From assembly GCF_910592395.1 (NCBI RefSeq), contig NC_088324.1, forward strand, positions 7,220,953 to 7,280,952: a DNA stretch of 60,000 nt. Direction: 5' to 3'. The notes under the pieces are model-generated. The model did not search any database. It saw nothing but the letters and a program-made list of their open reading frames with translations, and was not told where the DNA came from. This DNA is from Lineus longissimus (lineage: Eukaryota; Nemertea; Pilidiophora; Heteronemertea; Lineidae). Each line of letters begins with the position of its first letter. Positions within the stretch are counted from its first letter, which is position 1. The translations under genes and the position numbers were made by a program. This document shows, piece after piece, positions 12,701 to 23,174 of the stretch.

Positions 12701-15700
12701 ATGATCCAGAGATAGACAGAATTGCATATGAGTACTGCATCTATTTGATACCACACATACCTTTAAGAACATGCACATGTCTAATACGAGTATGGACTAC
12801 TTAGACCAAGAATGTGCGAGGTTTTACACGTACATATACAGTTACATGACACGAATAAGATAAAGCAAATCCCTCGAACGTCAACACAAATGGATTTGTT
12901 TTCCCTAGAGAATGAATTCCCCAGATTGCGGAGCATCTGTTTCTTTATTTGATGCAAATGCGAACCTTATCACCAGATGAAAACAACAGTATTTCGTTGA
13001 AAGACCCAACAACGCAGTTTCTCTAACTTTATTAATTACATTTTCCTTTCCCAGGACCACTCCGGAGAATCAAAATCCGGAACTCCGAGCATTACGTGCC
13101 AAATCCAGGTTCCGAGTCATCTCGTATTCTTGAATTCCGAGTCCCTCGATTGGGCCTCGAGGAAAACAGCGCTCCCTTCATTCAAAGACGCGATAAAGTT
13201 TTTATTCAACTTGTGCATTCGGATCTGGGGATCTCGGGGAACAAGATAGTTGAATTTCACATTAAAGATTCCATCTGATAGGCTGCAATAAGTCAAAAGC
13301 TTTTGTTTTTCTTGCTTGTTTATTCATCTTTTGCTTCGTCACACCGTCTCAGCAGATAAAAGGTGCTTGAAATCAGTCCACAACAGGCCCAGTATTCCTT
13401 GATCCGAATGAACACATCAGTAAAATATAACTGTAAGTAGGTATGACATGAGAGCGCCATTTTTGCAAGGAAACTACCGAGAAACTCGAAACTCAGGAAT
13501 ACCAGATGACTCGGAATCTGGACTTGGCACGAATTTCAGGATTTGGATTCTCCAGGGTGAGGACAGGCAAGCTCGGTAACCTGGAAGGCTTGCTAAGATG
13601 CTCGGCAATTTTGGGAATTGATTATCCAGTGTTGTTATTAGATTCATAATTATCTTACACGAGTACTATTAAAGCTTGTTTTCTCGTCATGATTTCAGTG
13701 TGTCTTCGTCTATTCTGTACTTGGAAAATACTTGAGGAACCAAAATATTATCTTTCCGTACATCTGGATTAGTGCCATAGGCCTGGCAGTCAATATATTA
13801 CTCCACTACCTCTTGGTGACTGTAGCTGAACTAGGAGTTCTGTGAGTTACATTACTTTTGCTTTAGTTATACATACTGATCTGGCTGGGCCACCGTCGGT
13901 TAATCAAAACAGCTCGGGCAGACCGAAAATGAAGACCATGACCCGTGGCGCCAGCAGAGGGTTGTCTTGATTTGGCAACCAATGACCAATTGCGAGGTAT
14001 CATTATTTTCTATGGGCCCGTAGTAAACACATGCTATCAAATTAAAACGAAACAGGCACTGATTGCGGCACCAAGAATTGAAGTGGTCCGATGAAAACGA
14101 GTCTTAAAGGGCCAACTTGGGCATAAGATATCTTGGTTTTACAATCAAAACCAGCTTCCACAGCGGGACCGCAACTTCTCCGAACAAGATTATTGAAACT
14201 TCATTAAACTGAAATGAACAATGCACTAGAATTGGATGTAGCCTTAGGCCTGCCTGAAATTCGCAAGCCATGTCAAAAACTGCTTCGCAACACTGGCGGA
14301 AGTCTTTAACAGAGATTACGTTAGTGTTATACTGCAAGAGGCGGCGCGTGGTGTCAAGCAGCGGTATTATCCTCCCGGCTAAGTAAATTCCATTCCCGAG
14401 TTGTCCCTTTAAGATATTTCCCATTGGAAACATTACTATCCTATGACCAAGGCATTTTAGGATAGTAATCAATCATGCAGTGTTAGGTGTATCGGTCCAA
14501 CGTACATGTATAAACTTCCCCTGTTCTGGAGAATAGAATCCTTGTGATTTCGAACCAAATATTTCTATTTTCAGAGGATCAGCGATAGCCCAAGATTGCT
14601 CCTTTTTCGTTCTTGCTCTCACCACCTTCCTATACATAATGATCTCAAAGTTATACGTGGTTACATGGGGAGGTAGGTGCGACCGCTGTGTACAGGTGTT
14701 TTTTAATAAAATCGTCCTGAATCAGTGACACGTTCCTCGTCTTTCTGCTTCTCGTGTAAACAAACCACTGTTACGTTTATTATAATAATGATAATACATT
14801 TATGTACGAAAACTTACATTTTTGGTGATAAAATACAGGTTTTGTGTTGAAAAACCAGTATTTTTATCATGAAAAATAGTTTTATGGAAAAAAACTTACT
14901 TTATGAGGAAAGAATATTGGTTTTTTTACAAAGAAACTAATATTTGTTCAAACAACCTGGTTTATTAGGAGAAAATATAGGTAGTTTAAAAAACCAATAT
15001 TTCTTTCAAATAAACTTAGTTTATCAGCCATAAAAGCAAGTTTTATTATTAGATATAGGTTGTTTGAATATAGGTCACTCCGCTTGCCATTACTGTATAC
15101 ATCATTCGTAAACTCGATTGCAAACCTACAGCTTTCTCAGACTTGTTTTTTTTTCGTCAAAAGACTCGAAAAACAGCTACATAAATCTGACGAACGCGTT
15201 TATTCGTAGTATTTTATGTTCATTTAAGGTATTAAAAAAAATCGAAAATGGCGTTTTTGACCCATTGAGGGCCAGGGAAGTGATTAGTCATCAAAACAAG
15301 GTAGTGTTTAAAAAAAAACATGTCTTTCCACTTAACATATTATCAAATCTTTTTTATTCAAGCTTCAACTTATCAAATGAAACACATCATATTTCTTTCA
15401 GGCTTCACGTCCGAGGCCTTCCACGACTGGGGGCCGTTCATGGTGTTGTCTGTTGCTGGGTTGGCCATGATCTGCCTTCAGTGGTGGGCCTACGAGATAG
15501 GAACACTGCTGACCGGTCTCCTCGGCGAGGTTCAACTCGGGGCCCAGGCGATTCTTTTCCAAATCGAACTATTCATGTATGCGGTATGTCAATTGCGCAG
15601 GCGGAAGTCCCCGTCATAGGTTCTATGACGGAGTCTATCATCTCATATTCAAGGATGGGCCTCCGTCGAATCAATGATGGATAATTTCCATTATTGAATC

Positions 15701-18700
15701 TATTTTAAAAAACCTACCAAGGGCGCATCATTCCAGAATCACAAAATCACAAAATCTAGGACTTGCCATTATAGAGTACATGTAGCTAATATAATTGGGG
15801 AAACTTATTCTTCTTTTCCAAAATTGTGACCCGCCATGGTGAGAACGGGGTTTTACTTGCTTGATTTTGCCTTCAGCTTTGGAAAGCTGAGGTCAGTGCC
15901 ACCAATCTTCAAAAGCTACCTTAACTTCATTAGCATGTCATCTTGGTCGACTTAATTTGTATAAGAAAATTATCCTTTTTCAACAAAGATTCTTATTTAG
16001 AAATTGGTTTCGCTTTGTTTGTTTTTTTACCGCTGGATCTGAAATTTTCAACACAATCGCCCATCAAAGAGGTCTTTAAAATGAGATTCGATGTCTCTCA
16101 GGTCCTTCATTAATGGATCATCAACAGAGTCATAGTCTTTTGATTTTAATTATTGAATGTTTTTTTTTCGGCGGGAAATAAGTTTTGGCCATTATTCTTT
16201 CTGCTCCTAAAATGGCATTTTTAGATATATACAGGCACACTGTATGAAAAAGGTAGCTGAATGCTATCTAGAATTGTACCATGTTCGTGTTTAATCAAGC
16301 ATGGATATGCATTTTGGTACAAGTTATACTATTAATTTTTGGCCTCGACATTCCCATGTGATGTATTTCATACGTAGTAACAGTGTCTTCTATCGACAAG
16401 ATATGTAATAATATTTTTCTTTCAGATCCCTTACTCAGTTGGTATAGCCTGTAACATCCGGGTCGGTCAGTTGCTGGGTGCCAACAATCCCTGGTTGGCA
16501 AGACGATCTTTGGTGCTCGGATACATGATGGTTTGTAAGTAGGCCGTACTTACTCTCATAAGAACTAACTCTAACGATGTTTGAAACACTAAAACACATT
16601 TGATTCATCTATAAAGTCCTCGTTGCCATGCTATTCAAAATGTTCAAAATGTTGGCAAACCAAATAACTAACATTCAAGGTGGTATTTGGGCATGACAGG
16701 GCCTTTTAAGAATTTTATCATCACCAAACAGTTAATAGTAATCTCAGGCCATTACGCTTCCCCTTTGCAGTTGAGGCTAATCGACCCCTATAAACGCTGT
16801 TTCGTTTGGGTCGATGTCATCAACATTGGTCCTGATAACCCTTTGATAAGACAACAGCACAATGGGAATTTAGGACTAGGTGCGAGCAGGCTTTGTTTTA
16901 AAGACAATATACCTTGTATTTGGCTCGGCCTGAATTAAGAGCTAAAACAGGGGTAAAATAACGTAATTTATGCAAAACGCGATTATGGTGACCTCTCCTC
17001 TCATTGTCATAATTATTTTCCAGGGACACTGGGTCTTATTGCCATCATACTTCTACTCAGCTGTAAAGATGTCATTCCAAGAATCTTTTCCGCAGATGAG
17101 TGAGTCATTTTACACACTTGATAGAAGCAAATCAACCTTTTGCGGTCAATGCCTCCGTGATGAATTGGCCAAGCATAGTGTAAACAGTGCATTATACATC
17201 CCCGTGTCTTTAATTTAAGGGGGATTGGGTCTCGATCGTATCATATAATTTTTTTAGATTAGAGCTACATGGCACACATTTTGTTCGTACTTTTTAAAAT
17301 TAGGGCCTGATTTTCAGTGGTTTTGCTAAAAAGTGATGATGAAAGTTTTAGTATTTTAAGAAGAAAAACAACACTTTTGAGGCCTTGTCGAATTCTATTA
17401 GTCCGATTTGTTGTTCACCCTTTAATCTATTCTAGGGAAAAAATTGGAAGTCGCCCCAGGTTGGTGGTATTGTTGAGAAGTAGCACTGGCTGTTTGAGAT
17501 TTGTCGGTAAACGAATAATTCATTTCAGGGAAGTCATCAAGACAACGTCGGATATTATTCCTATCCTGGCCCTGTACCACATATTTGACGGAACTACGGT
17601 GAGTAGCAAGATAGGATATGTGGGAAGGGGAGTTTGTGAATCATTCCTGTTGACCTTGGAGACTTAAACTGAAATTTAAGCCCTAGTTTGGTTGGAGTCA
17701 CTTGATGTGTCTTGTTAAGCTTAATGTTATGATAAAAGTTTTCGTAATCTTTCAATAGGGGACATCATCCGGAATTATGAGAGGTTGTGGTCGGCAGAAC
17801 ATTGCGGCTTTCATCATATTCGTGGGTATTTACATGATTGGGTTGCCCATTGGACTATCGCTCATGTTCCTTACGGATTTGAAATCAGCAGGTATGAAAA
17901 ACTCCTAGACCACTTCGAAGAGTCAGAAGAGGCGCCTCAAAGCACTGATGGCTACCAACGCATTATTATAGGACCCGCGTTCAATTCCTCGGAGAAACCA
18001 AGATAGTATTTCTAAATGAACCGGCGTGGGTTGCAAGGAACTAAATCCAGGCTGGCCACCATTGGACCAAACTGAATGAGTCCCTTCATCCTCTGCACCA
18101 GATAACTTATTCATTGGATTCTTATGCGATGACAAAGAGAGATTTTTCATTTAAAAAAATTTCAACATATTCCTTTGCGACAGTGTCATTTCTGAAGAGC
18201 TCCGCCTTCTAAATCGAAATTGGTTGATTACATGGGGTAATGTTTTAATTTGCACCCTATGATAACGACTAATTACACAATCTAAATGTAATTGAATGTG
18301 TCAAATCTCGTCGAGTAATCTCAAATTGCAGGTTTCTGGTGGGGACTAACTATCGGACTTTTCATTGAGGCCATCGTCTACATCATAGCTGTCTTCAAGA
18401 CGGATTGGGAGGGGGAGGCTGAGGCGGTAGGTTGGAGAGACTGATAGATGATATCCTCTGCGGCCAGAGGAATCGAAATGTTTCTGGTTGGGGGCTGACA
18501 ATTTGTATTTTCACTAAGAGTGTTTTCGTAGCTGTCTTCAAGACTAATTGGGAGGGGGAAGCTAATGCGTTAGGTTAGATAGATGGATGGCCAATAGCGT
18601 ACCTGTTGTATTACGCGAACGAAGAGTCAATTGACTATGTTAGTGTTACCACATCTAGGAATTTAGAGCTTGGGGGGTTAAGGGCCTAGCTTTATTTATT

Positions 18701-19876
18701 TGGGGTCATGTCAGGACATTGGTTCCTTACAGGGTAATTCAGTAGTAGGCCTATTTCCTTTGTGATTCTAATATTGGGTGTAGACCGATGTGGGTTCTCC
18801 CTGCCTGTGTTCTGGGCCATTTTACCAGTTCATGTCCGTGTGAGAGGTTTAAAATATAAGTACAAGTGCAGATTGCTAATGCTCCAATTTTCTGAGTGTG
18901 TGAATTGACCATCACAAACGGCAAAGCATCAGTCAATAGACCCCCCTTGCCTCTACTAATGCGAGTATCTCGATTGGCCACCCTCGTCATCATATTGCCT
19001 CGCTGCCTTAAACGCAGTATAGTTTAAATGGCCAAGTGATCATCTGATGATATTTGAAGATTACTTAATGCTCATGACTGGTGCTTAGTGGTGCATTTTA
19101 TGAACTCTAAAGTTTTTCGAATCGCCCACAATCAAGATGTAAATCGACCTAACTGTTTGTTCCACACTGTGTGTAATATGACAAGAAAAAATAGCTGCTC
19201 GCTTTCCTGTTTAAGTGGATCTTGCAATCATCTCTTCCCAGGCGCAGCACCGAGCGGGTCTCTACCAAAACAAAGATGGCGACGCAGCTGACTTCACCTC
19301 GTCCAAAGATGAGAGCGACAAAACAGGTGCGAGACTAGTGATGCTATCTTTAAAGTAGTTAAGTTGTTGACTTAAAGGAATCACATAGCGAAATGTTTAT
19401 ACAAATTGGAAGTTTTAAACGGCCCGATAAAAACAAAGGGCATTCAATAACTAAATAATTGTACGGTTTATTTTGTTACAGCACTGATCGAACGGCCACA
19501 CTCCAAGCAGCTGTCAAACGCCTCCAAGAAGCTCTACTGCGGGGAGTATGTGTCCAGTCAACCTAACATATACCTGTCCAGCAAAACCCTCCAGGCGTCA
19601 GAAAAACTCTCCACGCGAGAGCTTATCTTCCGGAGAGTTATCACATTTCTAGTGTTCTTCTCGGTATTCCTAATCGGACTCTTCTGCCATTTTCATTTCT
19701 CAAACACGATAGTTACGACATTTTCAGAACTCTGTTTACCTTACAACACCACCTGGCAGCCGGAGAATATAAACATGACTGACGTCATTTCCGGGAATTT
19801 GTCTATGCCAATTTGTAACTCAACGACTGATGTGAATAGAGGAGTGTCTAGAGCAATACAACCCTTGCATTTTTGA
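9707..19876 (+). CDS. SLC47A: MATE-family multidrug and toxin extruder, 16 exons
   Basis: Exons: 9707-9839, 10667-10758, 10978-11079, 11630-11698, 12096-12144, 12422-12564, 13699-13841, 14575-14672, 15402-15583, 16426-16534, 17024-17099, 17529-17598, 17759-17891, 18332-18426, 19242-19326, 19482-19876. Every junction is GT-AG and every phase agrees, giving 657 aa. Family proteins exchange protons for organic cations at the plasma or vesicle membrane. Hallmarks are FNLSWTM before TM1, GLSVACDTVFSQ in TM2, QWWAYEIG in TM7, ELGVLGSAIAQ, and IMRGCGRQN-to-GLPIGLSL in TM10-11. A 13th hydrophobic span (about 579-597) follows the 12-TM core, as in animal SLC47 proteins; the N- and C-terminal tails are longer than in human MATE1. 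Relative to human MATE1 (by a gapless count from memory), E273 is Q303, E278 is kept as E308, E300 is Q330 and E389 is D419. The start chosen is the ATG at 9707, whose exon joins exon 2 in phase. Confidence 0.93.
10214..10305. mobile_element. Second copy of the 'tatagcgc / aaagcgcttt' repeat
   Basis: (AAT)n, then 'tttttatatagcgctttt', spacer, 'caaagcgcttttgggatacc' and 'attattacccc'. It lies in MATE intron 1 and matches the copy at 8293-8392. Confidence 0.6.
11405..11536 (-). mobile_element. tRNA-derived SINE-like sequence
   Basis: On the minus strand, a tRNA-like head (ggacaagtggttcggactc, then an intact pol III B box GGTTCGAACCC near 11471-11481) is followed by a conserved-looking tail (ccacccagttgtataaatgg). 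The order matches tRNA-headed SINEs of aquatic animals. It sits in MATE intron 3. Confidence 0.55.
12618..12770 (+). pseudogene. Two decayed tandem copies of part of MATE exon 6
   Basis: Sequence matching the exon's 3' end (gagata..cagaat..ct-tactgcatcta) recurs at about 12618-12680 and 12702-12770, just after the real donor. Both copies lack the upstream half of the exon and are frame-disrupted. They look like non-functional micro-duplications. Confidence 0.65.
13058..13559. mobile_element. 502-bp MITE with about 85-bp inverted ends and 5-bp target duplication
   Basis: The ends are CACTCCGGAGAATC at the left and the complement of CACCCTGGAGAATC at the right. The inverted match continues for about 85 bp. 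The element is flanked by AGGAC at 13053-13057 and 13560-13564. CAC-starting ends with a 5-bp target duplication resemble Transib-type (RAG-related) transposons, but the terminal heptamer is not the usual one and no transposase is present. It lies in MATE intron 6. Confidence 0.65.
14108..14408. mobile_element. 301-bp MITE with TTAA target site
   Basis: The left end AGGGCCAACTTGGG is inverted at the right end (cccgagttgtccct). TTAA flanks both sides (14104-14107, 14409-14412). TTAA duplications are typical of piggyBac- and Kolobok-type elements. A 122-codon minus-strand frame over it is incidental. It lies in MATE intron 7. Confidence 0.7.
14800..15089. mobile_element. Diverged copy of an A-rich/T-rich 'quasi-palindrome' MITE
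   Basis: Its right end (ccgcttgccat) matches the ends of the elements at 51214-51618 and 57268-57669. Its interior repeats the pattern A-run, short core such as cttac, caggt or ctaat, then T-run, about every 30 bp. The primary sequence has largely changed. The left end is not clear. It lies in MATE intron 8. Confidence 0.45.
18485..18580 (+). pseudogene. Decayed duplicate of MATE exon 14
   Basis: A second copy of the exon's 3' two-thirds lies 60 bp downstream (gtagctgtcttcaagac, attgggagggggaagctaatgcg, then ttaggtt). The donor GTAGGTT has become TTAGGTT, and the upstream half is too diverged for splicing. It is probably silent. Confidence 0.65.
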
Positions 19877-20760
19877 CGGGATTGGTAGGACCGTGATAAC
19901 CGGTATCACGATCTGGCCATGATAACAAGTTTTTTGTACATGTATATCATGTACAGTGGAACCTCCTTTAGTGGAAAACCTCTCTATTAAGAAAACCTCT
20001 CCATTCAGGACACTTATTTTGGTCCAAATTGGTTGTTTCCATTCATTTTGACCTCTCTAATCAGGACACCTCTCTATAAAGGACAGCACCCGGGGGTATC
20101 CTTAATAGAGAGGTTCTACTGTACATCATTCTGTCAACATGATGTACTGCAACACAGCCACCTGTGATTGAAGCAGAATTAGAACGCTTTGATGGCCAAT
20201 TAGTTTTGCGGAACACACAATTGTACTTATTCTTAAACCAAAAATACGGCGTCATGATGATTGCCGTTTTGTTGTGCCGAGTTATTACAGGATGGCGGTC
20301 GGATTCGCACTCACGTAAACTGAAAAAGTATTCAGCGGAACTTTACCTTATTACACCAGTATTAGCGTTTGGAGAAATGAACAATCCCAAACACCCGCCG
20401 TTTGTTCAGTGTACATTAATCTGTCAGTTGCTAAAACTGCCTTACACAGAGTTATCACTAAAATATATCCAAGTAGATCGAAGAATATCCCTCTGCCAGC
20501 ATAGACTTTAACTACACTAATTAGTCACAGGCGTTTGAAAATCGATCAATCAATTCGCAAATTGCTTCATAATTAAAACCTGGATAATAAAAGAGTTTGC
20601 ATTGTTTTGCAGGTTGTTTGTATCAACTATTTGGGGACTACACATGTAATTGAGCACTATGACTCTGTGGCATGTATTGTATTTTTCAAGAGCCAGTTTC
20701 AAACAGCAGCTTTAAAATGGCAGACCGTGTTGCAGACACGGAATGACGTCATCAATAAAA
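19877..20760 (+). other. Probable MATE 3' UTR with two poly(A) signals
   Basis: After the TGA at 19874-19876 there are AATAAA hexamers at 20586-20591 and 20754-20759. A pogo-like MITE (19954-20121) would lie inside the untranslated region. A 115-codon open frame at 20164-20511 has no recognisable features. Confidence 0.4.
19954..20121. mobile_element. pogo/Tigger-type MITE, 168 bp
   Basis: The ends CAGTGGAACCTCCTTTAG and (inverted) CAGTAGAACCTCTC are flanked by TA dinucleotides. 'cctctctattaagga'-type phrases repeat inside. TA duplication with CAGT termini is characteristic of Tc1/mariner-pogo elements. Related fragments occur at 45538, 49177 and 55207. Confidence 0.75.
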
Positions 20761-21387
20761 TCCAGTTCCGGGGCTACGCAGGCGTCAACTAGCCAACAAC
20801 ATTCATTGGCCAAAATATCCTTAGGCTAAAATCATAGGAATAAGGACATACATTGTATTTCGATGTTTCATAAGGAAGGAATCACTTGAGACAGCATTTC
20901 TAACTACCCTGTCGAATCTTGAAAAAAAATATTTCATTTTGTTATCCGACCAGCGAACGTGTAACCCGGTGTAGAAGTTTAAAATGTCCTATGATAGAAT
21001 GCCCGGGAAACAAAGGATTATATTATGCGCTTCAATCTCTGAGCTATTGACGGTCAGGGTCTCTATAGAACCATATTGCAGAATACAATAGGGCCGGACA
21101 CTTTTTCCAGGGGGGCATTTGTTACTGTTACACCGACCCCAGTCCTTGAATGATGTGGACCGTCAGCTCTCGTGCCGTAGTTCGAGAATTATTGACTTCA
21201 CGGACCGTAGAGTTCGTGGGAAGGGGGAAAAAGCAAAAAAAACTTAACGAGAGGTAATAGTGGCACAACCGTCCATTTACGATTAGCAAGCTGTATCATT
21301 CTGTACGGGTGGAATAGGCGTTGTACATGTATATGTTGGACTGCAAAGGGCGATAATGATATCAAGTTATGTTTACTTGCACAAATG

Positions 21388-21819
21388 GAGGCAAGACCAC
21401 CATTGATTTTTAAGCCTTTTAGCAGTTCAAATGTCAATGTTTGACCGAAGACTGCGTGGGGTTGTGAATCTGAAATTTTGATATGATATTCCGGACAGTC
21501 GGGCAAGTAAATGGTGAAAAGTAAACTAGTAGTTGACCACGGAAATTTTTTGATAATCGACAAATTAGACAGACATTGATATTTCCACTCTTTTCAGCCA
21601 ACTGGCACAAAAATCGCAAAACACGCCCCCTATTACCAAATTAGCAAAATTCGAAATTAATTTCTTCATCAAATAATTTCTTTATATCTGTAGACTTGCC
21701 ACAGCAAATATTTTTTAAATACCTCTCCAAATATGTACTTGAGAGTTAAAAACATGCACTCATCCAATTGATAGGCCTCGACCCTCCAACCTGTGAATAT
21801 TCATTGGTGGTGTTGTCTC
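21388..21819. mobile_element. Non-autonomous DNA transposon 'GAGACAAG' family, copy 1
   Basis: This is a 432-bp copy of the family also found at 43863-44309 and, inverted, at 57903-58347. Its ends are GAGGCAAGACCACC and inverted GAGACAACACCACC. No matching target duplication remains (aatg versus gtat), so this copy looks older. Long minus-strand frames over it are not genes. Confidence 0.75.
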
Positions 21820-21826
21820 GTATTAA

Positions 21827-22051
21827 GGGTTGACCATAGGCACCACCATTTTGGTTAGAATTTGAAACCCTAAAGCAATTGGAACACTTGCCAAACGTAG
21901 TGAATGCTAATTTCAAGGGCGGGAGTCTCTGCTTTGTTTTCCAGAGAATAGCCTCCCAGATTTAAAATCGGCATTAACTTCATTTTGAAGGAGCTAATTG
22001 ATTTTGGATTGATCAGGTTCTAGCCAAAATGGTGGTACCGGTAGTCAACCC
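21827..22051. mobile_element. 225-bp MITE with TTAA target site
   Basis: The terminal repeat GGGTTGAC..ACCACCATTTTGG pairs with its complement at the right end for about 35 bp. TTAA stands on both sides (21823-21826, 22052-22055). A solo end of the same family occurs near 4200-4240 (ccaaatggtggtacc..gtcaaccctta). It abuts the preceding transposon with almost no gap. Confidence 0.75.
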
Positions 22052-22140
22052 TTAACCGAGTCCAAATTGAGTTGTGCTCTACAGAGAAAAGTTTTAAAGT
22101 TCCGAAAGTGCCTGACCATCCAGGTTGCATCATCAAACTA

Positions 22141-22238
22141 CAGGGTGACCCAGAATTATTTTCCTTTGGACAATAGAATTCTATTGTGTATTCATGGTGT
22201 GTTCATTGTGCGAGGGAAAATAATTCTGGGCCACCCTG
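22141..22238. mobile_element. 98-bp mariner-type MITE
   Basis: CAGGGTGACCCAGAATTATT is inverted at the right end with one or two changes, and TA flanks both sides. The CAGGGTG terminus and TA target are typical of mariner elements. It is almost wholly palindromic, and its central bases form the loop. Confidence 0.8.
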
Positions 22239-23111
22239 TAGAATGGTCAAGTCATCAGTGAAATAGGCATGATTTCATTTTGTTTTCGGTGGATAATATC
22301 CATTTGATGTGGGTTTGACAGTTTTCTATTGATCATGACCGAGATATAACTGTTTTGTAATCATATAGGTGAGGTTACCATTGAAATGGGATGCTGGTTG
22401 GAACAATGACAGAACATTCCCTTCTATTGTATAGTTGGAATTGTCCAGATATGTCCGTGCAATTGAACTGTTCTAGGCTTGTCGACTTCGGAAACGACCT
22501 CGTGAGAATTTGGGTCCTTCTTTGAGGGATTCCTACCCTCACTCTGAACGCAAGGCGGCGATATGCAGGCTATGTACGCCAAATTAACTCGCAACCGACT
22601 TATCAAGTTAAACAAGATCCATTCCCGCGCCTTACTGTTCATTTTTGCCACCTGGAAACCTTCCCCAGGCATATCGTCCCCCGTTAACGTATTTGTCAGC
22701 ACAACAGTATATACTTCCTGGTTCGGATGAATCAGTGGATTTCACAGACATGCTTCCTGGTGTCCATAATTCAAAAAGGCCTATGTTTTTTTCTATCTGT
22801 GAACAAAGTAGAATAGAAATATGATGGATTCCATGGATTATTTAGAGCACATCCTGGTAGGCCTACATTGTATAATAACGCCAATATAAATATAAAACAT
22901 CAGTGCTATTCATGCTAATGTTCATGGCGGGGGGGGGGGCATACTATGAATGACGTTTTTTTCTTTCACCCAATCCGATATTATATACAAACATGATAGA
23001 TGAAAAACAACTCTTTGAATTTTGATATATCTTGGTATGCTCCACGACAATTCAATCATTTTATATCGGTTAGGCCAGTAATAAGGCACACACCTTCATG
23101 TTGTCAAAATT

Positions 23112-23117
23112 TATAAG
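23112..23117 (+). promoter_or_regulatory. TATA-like box before the receptor gene
   Basis: TATAAG lies 58 bp upstream of the receptor start codon at 23175, leaving room for a start site near 23142 and a short 5' UTR. Single-motif evidence only. Confidence 0.3.
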
Positions 23118-23174
23118 AGGATGATTTTGGCTTTACGAGTTAAAACGTAGGATTTTTCATGAGAACTTGGCAGC

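Noticed and set aside
14104-14472. 122-codon minus-strand frame
   Set aside because: It covers a TTAA-flanked MITE end to end, with no domain.
15118-15684. 188-codon open frame
   Set aside because: It overlaps MATE exon 9 in another frame. The exon's own frame carries the transporter motifs and has correct splice sites.
20164-20511. 115-codon plus-strand frame after the MATE stop
   Set aside because: It lies in the probable 3' UTR, with no domain and composition like the surroundings.
21198-21619. Long minus-strand frames
   Set aside because: They fall on the repeated transposon at 21388-21819; the other copies do not preserve the frame.
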